Source: Cernens ardua (GTDB lineage Bacteria; Pseudomonadota; Gammaproteobacteria; Pseudomonadales; Halomonadaceae). From it: 64,000 nt of DNA. Of the stretch, positions 26,401 to 35,562 are shown piece after piece. Within the stretch, counting starts at the first letter, position 1, and every line of letters starts with the position of its first letter. The notes below the pieces were generated by a model, which ran no database searches, was not told where the DNA came from, and worked only from the letters and a program-made list of their open reading frames with translations. The position numbers and the translations under genes are program-made. The stretch covers positions 124,001-188,000 of the forward strand of contig NZ_JBPCZH010000004.1 of the NCBI RefSeq assembly GCF_051251085.1, given 5' to 3'.

Positions 26401-27312
26401 ATGCATATTTCCTTACAAACATTTCTCGACGTAACAGAACATGCCAATGGACTTCAGGATTGGCAGCAAGAATATTGTCAGCTTGAAGCAGGTTTTTATT
26501 CGGGGCAAACCGTAGATATTCGGTGGGGTAAGCTTCGTTTGTTTCGTGAAAAGGCCAATCTTGCTGTTACCCAGAAAATCCACTTTCCTGATCATCAGCA
26601 GCACATTGCTATTCCCCTCGTGCAGACCAAGGGCGGACTCTTCAAAAACAATGCGCTGTCACTTTTCCCGCATGCACACTCGTTTCGCGCATATGCACCT
26701 TCCAACTACGATGTCCTGATCTTGTCGGTTGAACGTCAGAAATATCCCTTTCTGGGACACAATGCTCATCAAATGCGTGTACTTTCGATAGATGCGGAGA
26801 CATTCACACTGGTAAAGAATGAGTGGCAGGCGTTGACGGATTACGTTCGGACTCAACATTTTGTCGAAGAGAATTTATATGATGTTTTCATGCGAAAAAT
26901 CGAAGATGGCATTGCATTGCTGCTTGAACAGCAATGCAACATGGACAGAGATGAGTCTTACTATGGGACACGCCGTTATATCGTTGATCATTGCCAGGCG
27001 ATGATCGAAGCATCTCCTCATGCACCTCCTTCCCTGATGCAGCTGTGTCGGCAATTGAAAATCTCCCGCAGGACGCTGCAGTATAGCTTTGAGTCGGAGG
27101 CAAACTGTACGCCGTTGCACTATATTCGTGCGCTGCGACTGAATGCCGTACGTCGTCGGCTACTGAGTTCAGAACAGCCTACCACGGTCATATCGGCAGC
27201 GGCGGAACAGGGGTTCTTTCATCAAAGTTATTTTACGCGCATTTATCAGCAGCACTTTTCCGAGACACCCAGTCAGACGATAAAGCGTGCTCAGGCAGAA
27301 TATAATGCCTGA
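26401..27312 (+). CDS. AraC-family transcriptional regulator (EutR-like)
   Basis: A 303-residue regulator. Residues 1-200 form a sensor region resembling that of EutR-type activators (QEYCQLEAGFYSGQTVDIRWGKL). Residues about 205-300 are two AraC helix-turn-helix units: SLMQLCRQLKISRRTLQYSFE and VISAAAEQGFFHQSYFTRIYQQHFSETPS. I prefer ATG 26401 over TTG 26395; AAGAAGAG lies upstream. It is adjacent and convergent to the oxidase/cyclodeaminase pair and probably controls this amine-catabolism island. The inducer is unknown. Confidence 0.87.
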   Translation: MHISLQTFLDVTEHANGLQDWQQEYCQLEAGFYSGQTVDIRWGKLRLFREKANLAVTQKIHFPDHQQHIAIPLVQTKGGLFKNNALSLFPHAHSFRAYAPSNYDVLILSVERQKYPFLGHNAHQMRVLSIDAETFTLVKNEWQALTDYVRTQHFVEENLYDVFMRKIEDGIALLLEQQCNMDRDESYYGTRRYIVDHCQAMIEASPHAPPSLMQLCRQLKISRRTLQYSFESEANCTPLHYIRALRLNAVRRRLLSSEQPTTVISAAAEQGFFHQSYFTRIYQQHFSETPSQTIKRAQAEYNA

Positions 27313-27355
27313 GCAACGTTCCATTTTCCTGATCTGTAATCTGCCGCAATCGAAG

Positions 27356-28648
27356 TCAGAATCGGCTGAATTTATAGGGGGAAGGGTCTACCAAAGGGGG
27401 CATGCCACTCACCAGATCCGCTGCCAACTGACCTGCCGCCGGTGATGTTCCGAAACCATGACCGGAAAAGCCTGTTGCAATGGTCAGGCCACTCATTTGA
27501 TCGATAGTATCAATGACAGGGTTGGAATCAGGAGTAACGTCAATTACTCCAGCCCACGATTCCTTTATCCATGCTGAAGAGAATTGAGGCCATGCATGGG
27601 TTAAATTCGTCATGGCCTGACGATTTAATTGCTCATTGGGTGAAGGGTCCATCGTCCTCACTTTCTCAAAGGGAGTGATGTGGTCTTTTGTCCAATGCCG
27701 TGCCCTCAGCAGATCCTCCCAAGTGAATGCCCCCAACGATATATTCAAATAGTCGCGTTGTGTTTTTAGCGCATCAAGATATTTTCTTCCCAGGATGAGG
27801 TGATCGAGCGTCAAAGGCGCATCCAGCTTGCCTCGTTGAGTCACGATATAGCCCCCATCCCGGTGTTTTCTGAAAGAGAAATCCGATGCACCCACCGCAC
27901 TTAAAGTTGGGCCATCTAGCGCATTTGTTCTACAGACAGAGCATACCAGCGGGAGGGTGGGAAGGGAGATACCCAGATTACCGAGAAAGCGCCGAGACCA
28001 TAATCCACCAGTAAGGAGTACCTGTTCGCAGAGAATTTCCCCATGTTCGGTAATAACGCCCGAGACTTTGCCACCTTGTGTCGACAGCGTACGCACGGCA
28101 CAGTGCTCAACAATAACGGCGCCTTTTTTCTGAGCGGCATCGGCTATCGCACTGGCTGCCAATGTGGGCTCGGCATACCCGTCACTCGGGGTGTATAGTC
28201 CAGAAGCCCACGGTTCATGACTACCGGGGATATGTTCTGCAACTTCCCTGCTGGACAGCAATGTGGCGTCTAACCCAAGCGACTCTACATTATTTAGCCA
28301 GGTCTGTTGCTGTTGTGTTTCCTGTTCATTACGCGCAACAAAGACAATCCCCGCCTGACGATAACCCACGTCATGCCCGGTTCTTTCTGCCATCTGAGAC
28401 CATAGTGTGTCCGCCGCGAGGGAGAGAGGAATATCTTCAGGCAAACGATTGGTTTTTCGGACCCAACCCAAATTACGGGAAGACTGTTCCGCAGCAATTC
28501 GCCCTTTTTCTATCACTAGTACAGGGATGTTCCGTTCTGCAAGATTGAGAGCTGCTGTCAGCCCTACTATCCCTCCCCCAATGATAACAACAGTTGTGCT
28601 TCGAGGGATGACATCAGATGTAGTTACTGGACGTGTTTGAGGGGCCAT
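27356..28648 (-). CDS. FAD-dependent amino-acid/amine oxidoreductase (DadA/DAO-like)
   Basis: A 430-residue flavoprotein of the DAO family. The dinucleotide-binding motif is VVIIGGGIVGLTAALNLAE (near 20-38), followed by ESSRNLGW-like flavin contacts (SSRNLGWVRK); the C-terminus has IATGFSGHGFGTSPAAGQLAADL, which closes over FAD. It would oxidise a D-amino acid, secondary amine or opine-like compound to an imine. I chose ATG 28648 because AAGGAT precedes it; the longer frame to 28762 overlaps the upstream gene. It is 22 bp downstream of the cyclodeaminase homologue and cotranscribed. Confidence 0.85.
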   Translation of the reverse strand: MAPQTRPVTTSDVIPRSTTVVIIGGGIVGLTAALNLAERNIPVLVIEKGRIAAEQSSRNLGWVRKTNRLPEDIPLSLAADTLWSQMAERTGHDVGYRQAGIVFVARNEQETQQQQTWLNNVESLGLDATLLSSREVAEHIPGSHEPWASGLYTPSDGYAEPTLAASAIADAAQKKGAVIVEHCAVRTLSTQGGKVSGVITEHGEILCEQVLLTGGLWSRRFLGNLGISLPTLPLVCSVCRTNALDGPTLSAVGASDFSFRKHRDGGYIVTQRGKLDAPLTLDHLILGRKYLDALKTQRDYLNISLGAFTWEDLLRARHWTKDHITPFEKVRTMDPSPNEQLNRQAMTNLTHAWPQFSSAWIKESWAGVIDVTPDSNPVIDTIDQMSGLTIATGFSGHGFGTSPAAGQLAADLVSGMPPLVDPSPYKFSRF

Positions 28649-28670
28649 CTTATTTATCCTTCGATTGAAT

Positions 28671-29810
28671 TTAGTGTAATACCGGGCTATTCCACAGGTT
28701 GAGGGGAACCCCGATATTGTGCTCAAGCGCATTCCTGTAAATACGGGTGCCCCAGGCCACATCTTCTACAGGCATACCGCCCACTGACATGATGATGACT
28801 TCCTCTTCATTCTGACGTCCCTGTTGTGCTCCAGCTACTATCGCGCCCAAATCCTCGAGTTCTGCTCGTGCCACTTTTCCACTCTCAAGCATGTCCATAA
28901 ATTGCACGCCCACCAATGGAATATGCATGTGGGCAGGTTTAGGAACTTCCTCATACCAGGCTTCATAAAGGCGTGTGTTATCCATGACCTTTCTAACCCC
29001 CGGCCCCGCCATGGTTTCATCCATATTGCATGCCGCAGGCATGGCCAAGAAAGCGCCGGGCTTAATCCATTCCCTGCGTAATTCGGGATAAAGTGAAGGG
29101 TCACCGGTAGGCGTAGAGGTGCAGTAGGCGACAATATCAGCATCGCGTACGACGTTTTCAATGCTGTCTACCGCGTGGATTGTATGGATCTGTGGGTAAT
29201 GGGTTTTCACCCAATCGATGAACGCCACAAGGCTTTTTTCACTGCGGCCTTTTATCTTTAAGGTATCCAGCTGAGGACACTCCGCAATGAAGGCACTTAA
29301 TGAAGTTTTCGCCATGACTCCCGGGCCCAATAAGCCAATAACCCGAGCTTCCTTGCGGGCCAGATAACGTGCACCCACACCGGGAATGGCCCCTGTTCTG
29401 TAGGCAGAAAGAAGGTTGGCAGACATGAAGGCCAAGGGTGCACTGGTGACGGCGTCGCTGAGTATAAACATCAGGATGGAGCGGGGGAGCCCTTTATCTC
29501 GATTTTCTATATTGGAGCCATACCACTTGACGCCCGAGGTTTGAAAATTGCCTCCCAGATAAGCAGGCATTGCCATAAAACGGCGGTCGGCTGTAGGTTT
29601 TGGCATTGTGGGAAACGGCGAGTTTTCGGGGAAAGTGACCATGGCACCATGCGAATCGCTATTCGGGCCGGCCATCCGGTAGTCCCCTTGGTAAAGCAAA
29701 GCGAACATTTCTTCCATGGTATCGATGCAAGATGCCATGTTGGTAACACCCGCACGAATCATGTCGGGTTCAGAAAGATATATAAAATCTATTTTTGTAT
29801 TTAGAGACAT
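28671..29810 (-). CDS. Ornithine cyclodeaminase/mu-crystallin family protein
   Basis: A 379-residue NAD(P)-binding protein of the ornithine cyclodeaminase/mu-crystallin fold. Family marks are MAMPAYLG and GVKWYGSNIENRDKGLPRS in the substrate half, and VIGLLGPGVMAKTSLSAF as Rossmann motif near 165-180. It is longer than typical cyclodeaminases and resembles proteins labelled tyramine oxidase subunit B, a label with thin support. Plausible reactions are imine reduction or amino-acid cyclodeamination. It is the first gene of the operon with the FAD oxidase, divergent from the permease gene. Confidence 0.8.
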   Translation of the reverse strand: MSLNTKIDFIYLSEPDMIRAGVTNMASCIDTMEEMFALLYQGDYRMAGPNSDSHGAMVTFPENSPFPTMPKPTADRRFMAMPAYLGGNFQTSGVKWYGSNIENRDKGLPRSILMFILSDAVTSAPLAFMSANLLSAYRTGAIPGVGARYLARKEARVIGLLGPGVMAKTSLSAFIAECPQLDTLKIKGRSEKSLVAFIDWVKTHYPQIHTIHAVDSIENVVRDADIVAYCTSTPTGDPSLYPELRREWIKPGAFLAMPAACNMDETMAGPGVRKVMDNTRLYEAWYEEVPKPAHMHIPLVGVQFMDMLESGKVARAELEDLGAIVAGAQQGRQNEEEVIIMSVGGMPVEDVAWGTRIYRNALEHNIGVPLNLWNSPVLH

Positions 29811-29944
29811 TTTTATCGCCTTGTTTTATCTCACTTTGTCGTACTGCTCACGTTGAAAACATGGTTAACGCACGCATAACCGCTCACAGTTTTTACTTCA
29901 GTGAGTGTGGTGAGAAGTAATAACTGCTTCAAGGTATTTGCATG

Positions 29945-29982
29945 CCTGTTGCCGATATGTGCTAGCACATATCGGCAACAGG
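29945..29982. repeat. 38-bp perfect palindrome in divergent promoter region
   Basis: The 19 bases 29945-29963 (cctgttgccgatatgtgct) are the exact reverse complement of 29964-29982, with no spacer. It lies in the 342-bp region between the cyclodeaminase-homologue start (29810) and the permease start (30153). It could bind a dimeric or tetrameric regulator controlling both directions, or extrude as a cruciform. No T tract follows on either strand, so a terminator is unlikely. Confidence 0.9.
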
Positions 29983-30152
29983 AAAGAATACGTATTGCGG
30001 AAATGGCGGATATCTCAAACACTGAAAAGGCTTATAAATATAGAAAAATATGCGTTATTTAATAATAACCAATGCCCTTAAAATCTTGGATTGACTCTCA
30101 TTATTTAAATAAAAGAAGAGAGGGGCGCATCTATCAGGAGAGGTATTGTGTA

Positions 30153-31583
30153 ATGTCTGAGAATAATAAAAATGCTCATGGGCAATTGCGCAAAGGTTCC
30201 ATTGGCATGGCTCATATTGTCTTTTTTGTTGTGGCTGCTGCGGCTCCCATGACAGCTGTAGTGGGCGCAACACCTCCTGCATTTGCCTTCGGCAATGGTG
30301 CGGGTGTCCCCGGAGCCTTTATCATTGCCGGCATTCTTTATCTGCTCTTTTCCCGTCCATTTACGACGATGTCTCTCTATATCGAGCAGGCAGGGGCATT
30401 CTATGAATATGTCACACGTGGTTTGGGCCGGGTAATGGGATGCGCCAGTGCCACCATTGCGGTAGTGGCCTATTTCGCCATCCAGTTAAGTATCTATGCG
30501 CTTTTTGGTGTATTCATGTCCGGTGTAATTGGGCATCTCGGTATCGATTGCCCATGGTGGCTATGTGCCTTGGTCGCATTGGCTGCTGTTATTTTGTTGG
30601 GAATGCGAAACATCGAAGTATCAGGGCGAATCCTTGGCCTCTGTATGATCGGGGAGCTCCTGATATTACTATTTCTGGACATCGCCATTGTATTGAAAGG
30701 GGGGCATCCCCAAGGCATTAGCTGGGCAGGATTCCGTCCATCGGAAGTGTTTACCCCAGGATTGGGAGCATCCATGGTTTTTGTATTGGGGGCTTATGTA
30801 GGTTTTGAAGCGACCGCTATCTTCTCTGAAGAAGCTAAAAACCCAAAGAAAACCATTCCACGTGCCACTTATATTGCTGTGTTGCTGATAACCGGTTTTT
30901 ATGCGCTGTCAACATGGGCTATCGTACAGTATTACGGTGTTTCCAACGTTCAACATATTGCCGCTTCTTCACTCGACAACTTTTATTTCAATGCGGCCCG
31001 CGCCCTCTTGGGAGACTGGTCAGTTGAAGTCATGAATATTTTATTATTAACCAGCTTATTTGCCTGTTTATTATCCTTTCATAATACATTAAACCGTTAT
31101 TTTTATTCTTTTGGTCAACGCGTTAATGCTTGGCGGGTGTTGGGTAAAATCCATGTCCGCCATGGGTCTCCCTACATTGCTGGATACGTTCAGGCAGGTA
31201 TCGTACTTGCCATCATCATCGTTTTCTCTCTCCTTCATTCTGATCCATATGCTTTCGTTTTTCCTCTCATGTCGGCCTTGGCGGTATTGGCTATCGTCAC
31301 TGTTCAAATACTTGTGATGGTATCGGCCGTTGTCTTTTTTCGGCGAATTGCACACCCCCATTCATTAATGACTACGACTTTTTTACCCATATTAGCGCTT
31401 ATTGGGCTTGTGACTGCTTGGGAATTACTGGTCTCCAATCTGGGGTTACTGACAGGGAGTAAAGGTCTTCTGGTGATGAGCCTACCGTGGCTGGTAATTG
31501 GTGCGGGGCTGCTGGGAGGTGTTTTTGCATCTTTCTTCGGAAAGAGAAGCAATACCCCGCTGACAGAGCTACATAATCATTAA
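30153..31583 (+). CDS. APC-family amino acid/amine permease
   Basis: A 476-residue inner-membrane carrier with about 12 helices. The start region QLRKGSIGMAHIVFFVVAAAAPMTAVVG and the GAYVGFEATAIFSEEAKNPKKTIPRATY motif in the middle are typical of APC permeases. ATG 30153 is preceded by AGGAGAGG; the longer frame to 30072 is not needed. It likely imports the amine or amino acid degraded by the divergent oxidase operon. The outer-membrane channel and RidA-like genes follow on the same strand. Substrate unknown. Confidence 0.87.
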   Translation: MSENNKNAHGQLRKGSIGMAHIVFFVVAAAAPMTAVVGATPPAFAFGNGAGVPGAFIIAGILYLLFSRPFTTMSLYIEQAGAFYEYVTRGLGRVMGCASATIAVVAYFAIQLSIYALFGVFMSGVIGHLGIDCPWWLCALVALAAVILLGMRNIEVSGRILGLCMIGELLILLFLDIAIVLKGGHPQGISWAGFRPSEVFTPGLGASMVFVLGAYVGFEATAIFSEEAKNPKKTIPRATYIAVLLITGFYALSTWAIVQYYGVSNVQHIAASSLDNFYFNAARALLGDWSVEVMNILLLTSLFACLLSFHNTLNRYFYSFGQRVNAWRVLGKIHVRHGSPYIAGYVQAGIVLAIIIVFSLLHSDPYAFVFPLMSALAVLAIVTVQILVMVSAVVFFRRIAHPHSLMTTTFLPILALIGLVTAWELLVSNLGLLTGSKGLLVMSLPWLVIGAGLLGGVFASFFGKRSNTPLTELHNH

Positions 31584-31638
31584 TTACTGAAATAACCCTA
31601 AATATATCAACAATAATACTTTTCTTTTGGGTGCCATC

Positions 31639-32976
31639 ATGAAATTGAATATGCGTATTAGCGTTATTATTTCATTCATGTCTTCTTTAGCGGTAGTGAC
31701 ACATGCACATGCTTATACCCTTTTCGAGAGTCCTGCGACCACGCTTAACCTTGATATAAATGGTGTGGTAGGCGCATTTCACAGCCAAAAAGGGTATTCA
31801 CAAATTGCAAGTGCGGATAGTGCCCGCGATTGGCAAGAAGGTTATATCAACTATGGCCTGGGGCTGAATCATCTGTTCGGACGAAATAAATCTTCGTTAT
31901 ATGAGAAGTTAAGCTGGACCACTAGTACTACGCTAGGACAGGGAGATGCTGCACATTTCACCAATGGCCATGAGCATGATACGGGCCTGGAGGAAGCTTT
32001 CATTGGGTGGAAATCCGGCTCATTAATTCCTTTCCTTGGAGAGGATGGCATTGACGTTTCTGCCGGACGGCAAAGCATTCAGGTGGGCGATGGCTTTTTG
32101 ATTGCAGGCGATTCACTCAACTTTGGGAAAGGGGCCTTGAATGGATCGCTGAATCGTGGCGGGGCTTATTATCTGGCAGCCCGCAAGGCTTTTGCCAACA
32201 CCGCTGTTGTGCGCTTGGGTGGTAGCATGGGATGGCGTGGAGATCTCATGTGGCTGAAATCCAATAATGCTGCACAAGCAAAGCCGCAAATGTTTGTGGG
32301 TACGCTTGAACATGTCGCTGATCAGGGAACGTTGGGATTTGACTATATCAACGTTTTTAATGACAGCAGGCATTATGGCAGTGAGCTGTATCCTGATAGA
32401 GATCACACAAAAGTCTATTCCGTGCGTGGTCAGGGGAATGCCGGCGTTAAGCCACTATTTCTCTCAGCTCAATATGCTTACGAAGATACCGGGGCCGCGA
32501 CACACAAAAAGCAAAGTGCCTGGTATGTTGAGTCAGGCTGGACGTTTTCTCAGCTTCCCTGGACACCTTACATCAGCTACCGGTTCAGTCGTTTTTCTTC
32601 CGGATATGATCCTCTCTTCTACGGCGATACTCGTGCTCTGGGTACGTGGTTCCAGGGTGAGGTCGCGTCCAACTACGCAGGCCCCTTTAACTCAAATGCG
32701 CGTATCCAGCAGATAGGTTTGACCGTAACGCCTAATGAGGCTCTAACACTAGGCCTGTTGGGCTATCGATTCAACACGATTAATAAACGGTCCGGGCCAA
32801 ATCTGGATGCCACGGAATGGGATCTCTATGCGAACTGGGTGATTAATAAACACTGGTGGGTGATGCCTTTGATTGGGCGCTACTCCCCCCATAAAAGCGC
32901 GAGCGAGGGTGGGTCCCAGTTAGGCAGTTCACATGCGAATATTTATACACAATTACTGGTCGGTTTTAATTTTTAA
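31639..32976 (+). CDS. Outer-membrane beta-barrel channel (alginate-export/OprD-like fold)
   Basis: A 445-residue exported protein with a signal peptide ending at THAHA. The mature part has alternating beta-strand character, many aromatic residues and a terminal Phe (LLVGFNF), as outer-membrane barrels do. The segments GWKSGSLIPFLGEDGIDVSAGRQSIQVGDGFLI and DATEWDLYANWVINKHWWVMP resemble the alginate-export/AlgE-like barrel family. It probably lets the substrate of the adjacent permease enter the periplasm. I use ATG 31639; a TTG 12 bases upstream is an alternative. It lies 55 bp after the permease gene. Confidence 0.75.
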   Translation: MKLNMRISVIISFMSSLAVVTHAHAYTLFESPATTLNLDINGVVGAFHSQKGYSQIASADSARDWQEGYINYGLGLNHLFGRNKSSLYEKLSWTTSTTLGQGDAAHFTNGHEHDTGLEEAFIGWKSGSLIPFLGEDGIDVSAGRQSIQVGDGFLIAGDSLNFGKGALNGSLNRGGAYYLAARKAFANTAVVRLGGSMGWRGDLMWLKSNNAAQAKPQMFVGTLEHVADQGTLGFDYINVFNDSRHYGSELYPDRDHTKVYSVRGQGNAGVKPLFLSAQYAYEDTGAATHKKQSAWYVESGWTFSQLPWTPYISYRFSRFSSGYDPLFYGDTRALGTWFQGEVASNYAGPFNSNARIQQIGLTVTPNEALTLGLLGYRFNTINKRSGPNLDATEWDLYANWVINKHWWVMPLIGRYSPHKSASEGGSQLGSSHANIYTQLLVGFNF

Positions 32977-33017
32977 TTGATTGTTTTTCATTGATTTCAT
33001 ATTGGGTAATAACTGCA

Positions 33018-33440
33018 ATGACAACACTAATCAAAGCAACAACGGGCTCAAAATTCGAGCGGGGAGCCAGTTATTCTCGTGTAGTGTGTGTGGATGACTG
33101 GATTTATGTGTCCAATACTGCGGGGAGAAACCCTGTCACTAAAGAGATATCCGATGATCTGAATGAACAAATTGCTCAGGTTTTTATTAATGTCGAAACA
33201 GCCTTGAAAGGCGTTGGAGCATCTTTGCAAGATGCCATCGCGATAAGATTATTCATTCAGAACCCGGATGACGTTCCAGCCGTTATGGAAGTGATTGGTG
33301 CAGAATTCAACGGTATCGATCCGGCCATGACGGCAACGTGTCCTCCGCTTGGGTCAACGGTGTACAAGTTTGAAATGGAAGTCACCGCCTACAGAGGGGC
33401 CGGGCAAGCAGAAACGAAAAGAGTTCAGCTGGGACGCTGA
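33018..33440 (+). CDS. RidA/YjgF-family protein without the catalytic arginine
   Basis: A 140-residue protein of the YjgF/YER057c/UK114 family. RidA hydrolyses reactive enamine/imine intermediates in E. coli. GRNPVTKEISDDLNEQIAQVFINVETALKGVGAS matches the family core. At the position of E. coli RidA Arg105 (in FPARSCVEVA) this protein has MTATCPPLG, with no Arg, so it belongs to another Rid subgroup and classical deaminase activity is doubtful. It may be a dedicated partner of the oxidase in this island. ATG 33018 fits the family N-terminus. Confidence 0.8.
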   Translation: MTTLIKATTGSKFERGASYSRVVCVDDWIYVSNTAGRNPVTKEISDDLNEQIAQVFINVETALKGVGASLQDAIAIRLFIQNPDDVPAVMEVIGAEFNGIDPAMTATCPPLGSTVYKFEMEVTAYRGAGQAETKRVQLGR

Positions 33441-33571
33441 TTTTTCGGCCTCGGGCAATATTCCACCAGGCCTGGTAAAGAAGTCCAAACGTCTGGTGGG
33501 ATAGAATAATGGACAGGTAGGATAGGGTGGCGGATCAATCAGCATTGATGATGTGGCATACCCCTCGGTGA

Positions 33572-34489
33572 TCACGAGCGGGTATAGGCTTCGGAAAGTT
33601 TCTCAAGAATATGATCATTGAAGCGATTTTGCTCTTCCTGCCAGCTTTCCAGTTCGTCCGATGCCTCATCCGTATGCTGCCCATCGGCAGCACTTAACCA
33701 ACGTTTCCAGGCTGCCTTATAACGCCATGTAGATACCTCGCCGGTCACATCGCTACCTACGACGGTTCCCTTCAAGGCGGCCAGTATGTCATCGAACTGG
33801 GCACGTGTAAGCTGACCCTGATCCCAATTGGTATGCACCACATCGGGGGAGAACACATCCTTGTCGATGCTAAGATAGGTGGGTAGCTCCTGCGTCTTTA
33901 ACAGCTCACATGCCGCGCATACGAGGGTTTCCATGGTGTCGAACTGGCGAAAGCGATCTCCCAGACCTATACGGTGTGCCCATTGTGTATCAACGCCGTG
34001 ACACCAATAAGTAATTCGGCCTTTGTAAAGTGCCGATAAATGGTGTTCCCATGCGTGCGCGAGACCAAGATCACCTGAGGTGATACCAATGACATGAATA
34101 TGTTCGATACCCGGAAGTTTTGCTGCATGGGCAACCCATGAGCCACAGTGGATTCCCCAGGGGAAGCGCATATTGTCCGGATGATTATCCAGGATAACAA
34201 GGCGCACCCCACGGTTTTCGTGCTGCTTTACCGAGGCAATGCAACGTTCCACCAGCGCCAGGCTCAAATGGTGGAAATCACCCGAGCCCATGAAGACGCA
34301 CCCATGCTGATCAAAAGAGGGCATGTTCGCCGTCATTTCCGAGATATGGTGACGAAAGGTACTGGAACGGCTACCAAAGCGTATGGCTTCGCGCCACTCT
34401 GAAGAAAGAGGAATACGCGTTTCGTTTTCAAGGGCGGTGACTGAATCGTCAGTATCCAAAACCACAGGCGAGTATAATGGGCTGGTCAT
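33572..34489 (-). CDS. Arginase-fold metallohydrolase of unknown substrate
   Basis: A 305-residue protein with the metal-binding layout of ureohydrolases: GSGDFHHLS (His73/74), ILDNHPDN (Asp101, His103, Asp105) and YLSIDKDVFSPD (Asp209, Asp211). These correspond to the GGDHS, DAHxD and SxDxDxxDP motifs of arginase and agmatinase, but the surrounding sequence is divergent. All six ligand positions look intact, so it should bind two Mn ions and hydrolyse a C-N bond in a guanidine or amide. It overlaps the GNAT gene by 4 bases and is the last gene of a three-gene operon. It is not a standard SpeB or RocF. Confidence 0.7.
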   Translation of the reverse strand: MTSPLYSPVVLDTDDSVTALENETRIPLSSEWREAIRFGSRSSTFRHHISEMTANMPSFDQHGCVFMGSGDFHHLSLALVERCIASVKQHENRGVRLVILDNHPDNMRFPWGIHCGSWVAHAAKLPGIEHIHVIGITSGDLGLAHAWEHHLSALYKGRITYWCHGVDTQWAHRIGLGDRFRQFDTMETLVCAACELLKTQELPTYLSIDKDVFSPDVVHTNWDQGQLTRAQFDDILAALKGTVVGSDVTGEVSTWRYKAAWKRWLSAADGQHTDEASDELESWQEEQNRFNDHILEKLSEAYTRS

Positions 34490-35562
34490 TGTGGGGTATT
34501 TCCCTCAATCCATTGGCTATCAGGGGAGATTCTGTTCTTGAACAGCCCCAGTAGCTTTCTTAGCAATGGGTTACGTATATACACCGCATGACGTGTACCG
34601 GTAAAACTGGCCCCAAGCATGGCTTTGACTTCGGGATCTGTCCAACCCGCAATATAGTGGCTATAACCGTTCTTCAAGCAATATTCGAGGTTATAAATCC
34701 AGCTGACAAAATACAAACTGACGTCTCTCGCAGCAGGATAGGAAAGCCCTATGTATTTATCAACCAGTTTGTTGTTTTCAACGTAGCAAAGATTCCATCC
34801 CAGAAGTTTATCTGTTTCCTGATGACGATACTCGAACACGATACCTTTTGAGGTTTCATCTTTAAGAACAGCTGAAAAGAATTCACGGGTTAATAAGTCA
34901 AAGTGGATTTCACTTTGCTTATAAACGGCTTTATAGAGCGAATAGTAATGATCAATACGTGTTTCGTCGTTGAAATATGATCCGGTATGCCGCTCAATCA
35001 CCTGCACTTCATCCCGATTGCGCAGACGACGTTTTATATATCGACGTGAACTTTTCTTAAGGCGTTGCAGATATGTTTCAATATCAGGAAAGTTGATGGG
35101 GACGAAAGATAACGCCTGGCCATCAATCACTAAATAATGATCTCTCTTGCATGCCGCTACGAGCTTGTTGGCATACTCATTATCCTCTTGCGACAAGAGG
35201 GGGGAGTCCCACGGAATATCCTTGATAATGCATAACGTATACTGGTTACCCAATTGTTGACGCACTTGGTTGGCCAATTCAGCCGGGGGAGTTTGAAGGG
35301 GCAGCAATGCATATTCACTGACCGTCGTTCCAACAAAGGCTGTCTTGATATTGAGCTTACTGGACCACCATTGATAACCGGGCAAACGGGAAAGCTTTTC
35401 CAGTAATTCGTCATCGGCAGTTGTTAGCAAATTGAAAGGAGCATCAAAAGCTGGAGCTGCAGCCCCCCGAAGGAAGTTGAATCCTTCGGGAGGGTAGGTC
35501 TCAAAGCAATCAACCAAAGATGCTGGTTCCAGCGAGTTACGAATTGAGACCGGACTTGACAT
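34486..35562 (-). CDS. GNAT-family acyltransferase (FemAB/CelD-like)
   Basis: A 358-residue protein whose C-terminal half resembles the GNAT/FemAB-like (Acetyltransf_6) fold: LKKSSRRYIKRRLRN near 170-185, then KAVYKQSEIHFDLLTREFFSAVLKD and DKYIGLSYPAARDVSLYFVSWIYNLEYCLKNGYSHYIAGW. The first 150 residues are unassigned. Such enzymes put acyl or aminoacyl groups on amines. The start overlaps the aminotransferase stop by one base and its stop overlaps the hydrolase start by 4. The acceptor is likely an amine made by the aminotransferase. Confidence 0.7.
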   Translation of the reverse strand: MSSPVSIRNSLEPASLVDCFETYPPEGFNFLRGAAAPAFDAPFNLLTTADDELLEKLSRLPGYQWWSSKLNIKTAFVGTTVSEYALLPLQTPPAELANQVRQQLGNQYTLCIIKDIPWDSPLLSQEDNEYANKLVAACKRDHYLVIDGQALSFVPINFPDIETYLQRLKKSSRRYIKRRLRNRDEVQVIERHTGSYFNDETRIDHYYSLYKAVYKQSEIHFDLLTREFFSAVLKDETSKGIVFEYRHQETDKLLGWNLCYVENNKLVDKYIGLSYPAARDVSLYFVSWIYNLEYCLKNGYSHYIAGWTDPEVKAMLGASFTGTRHAVYIRNPLLRKLLGLFKNRISPDSQWIEGNTPQ

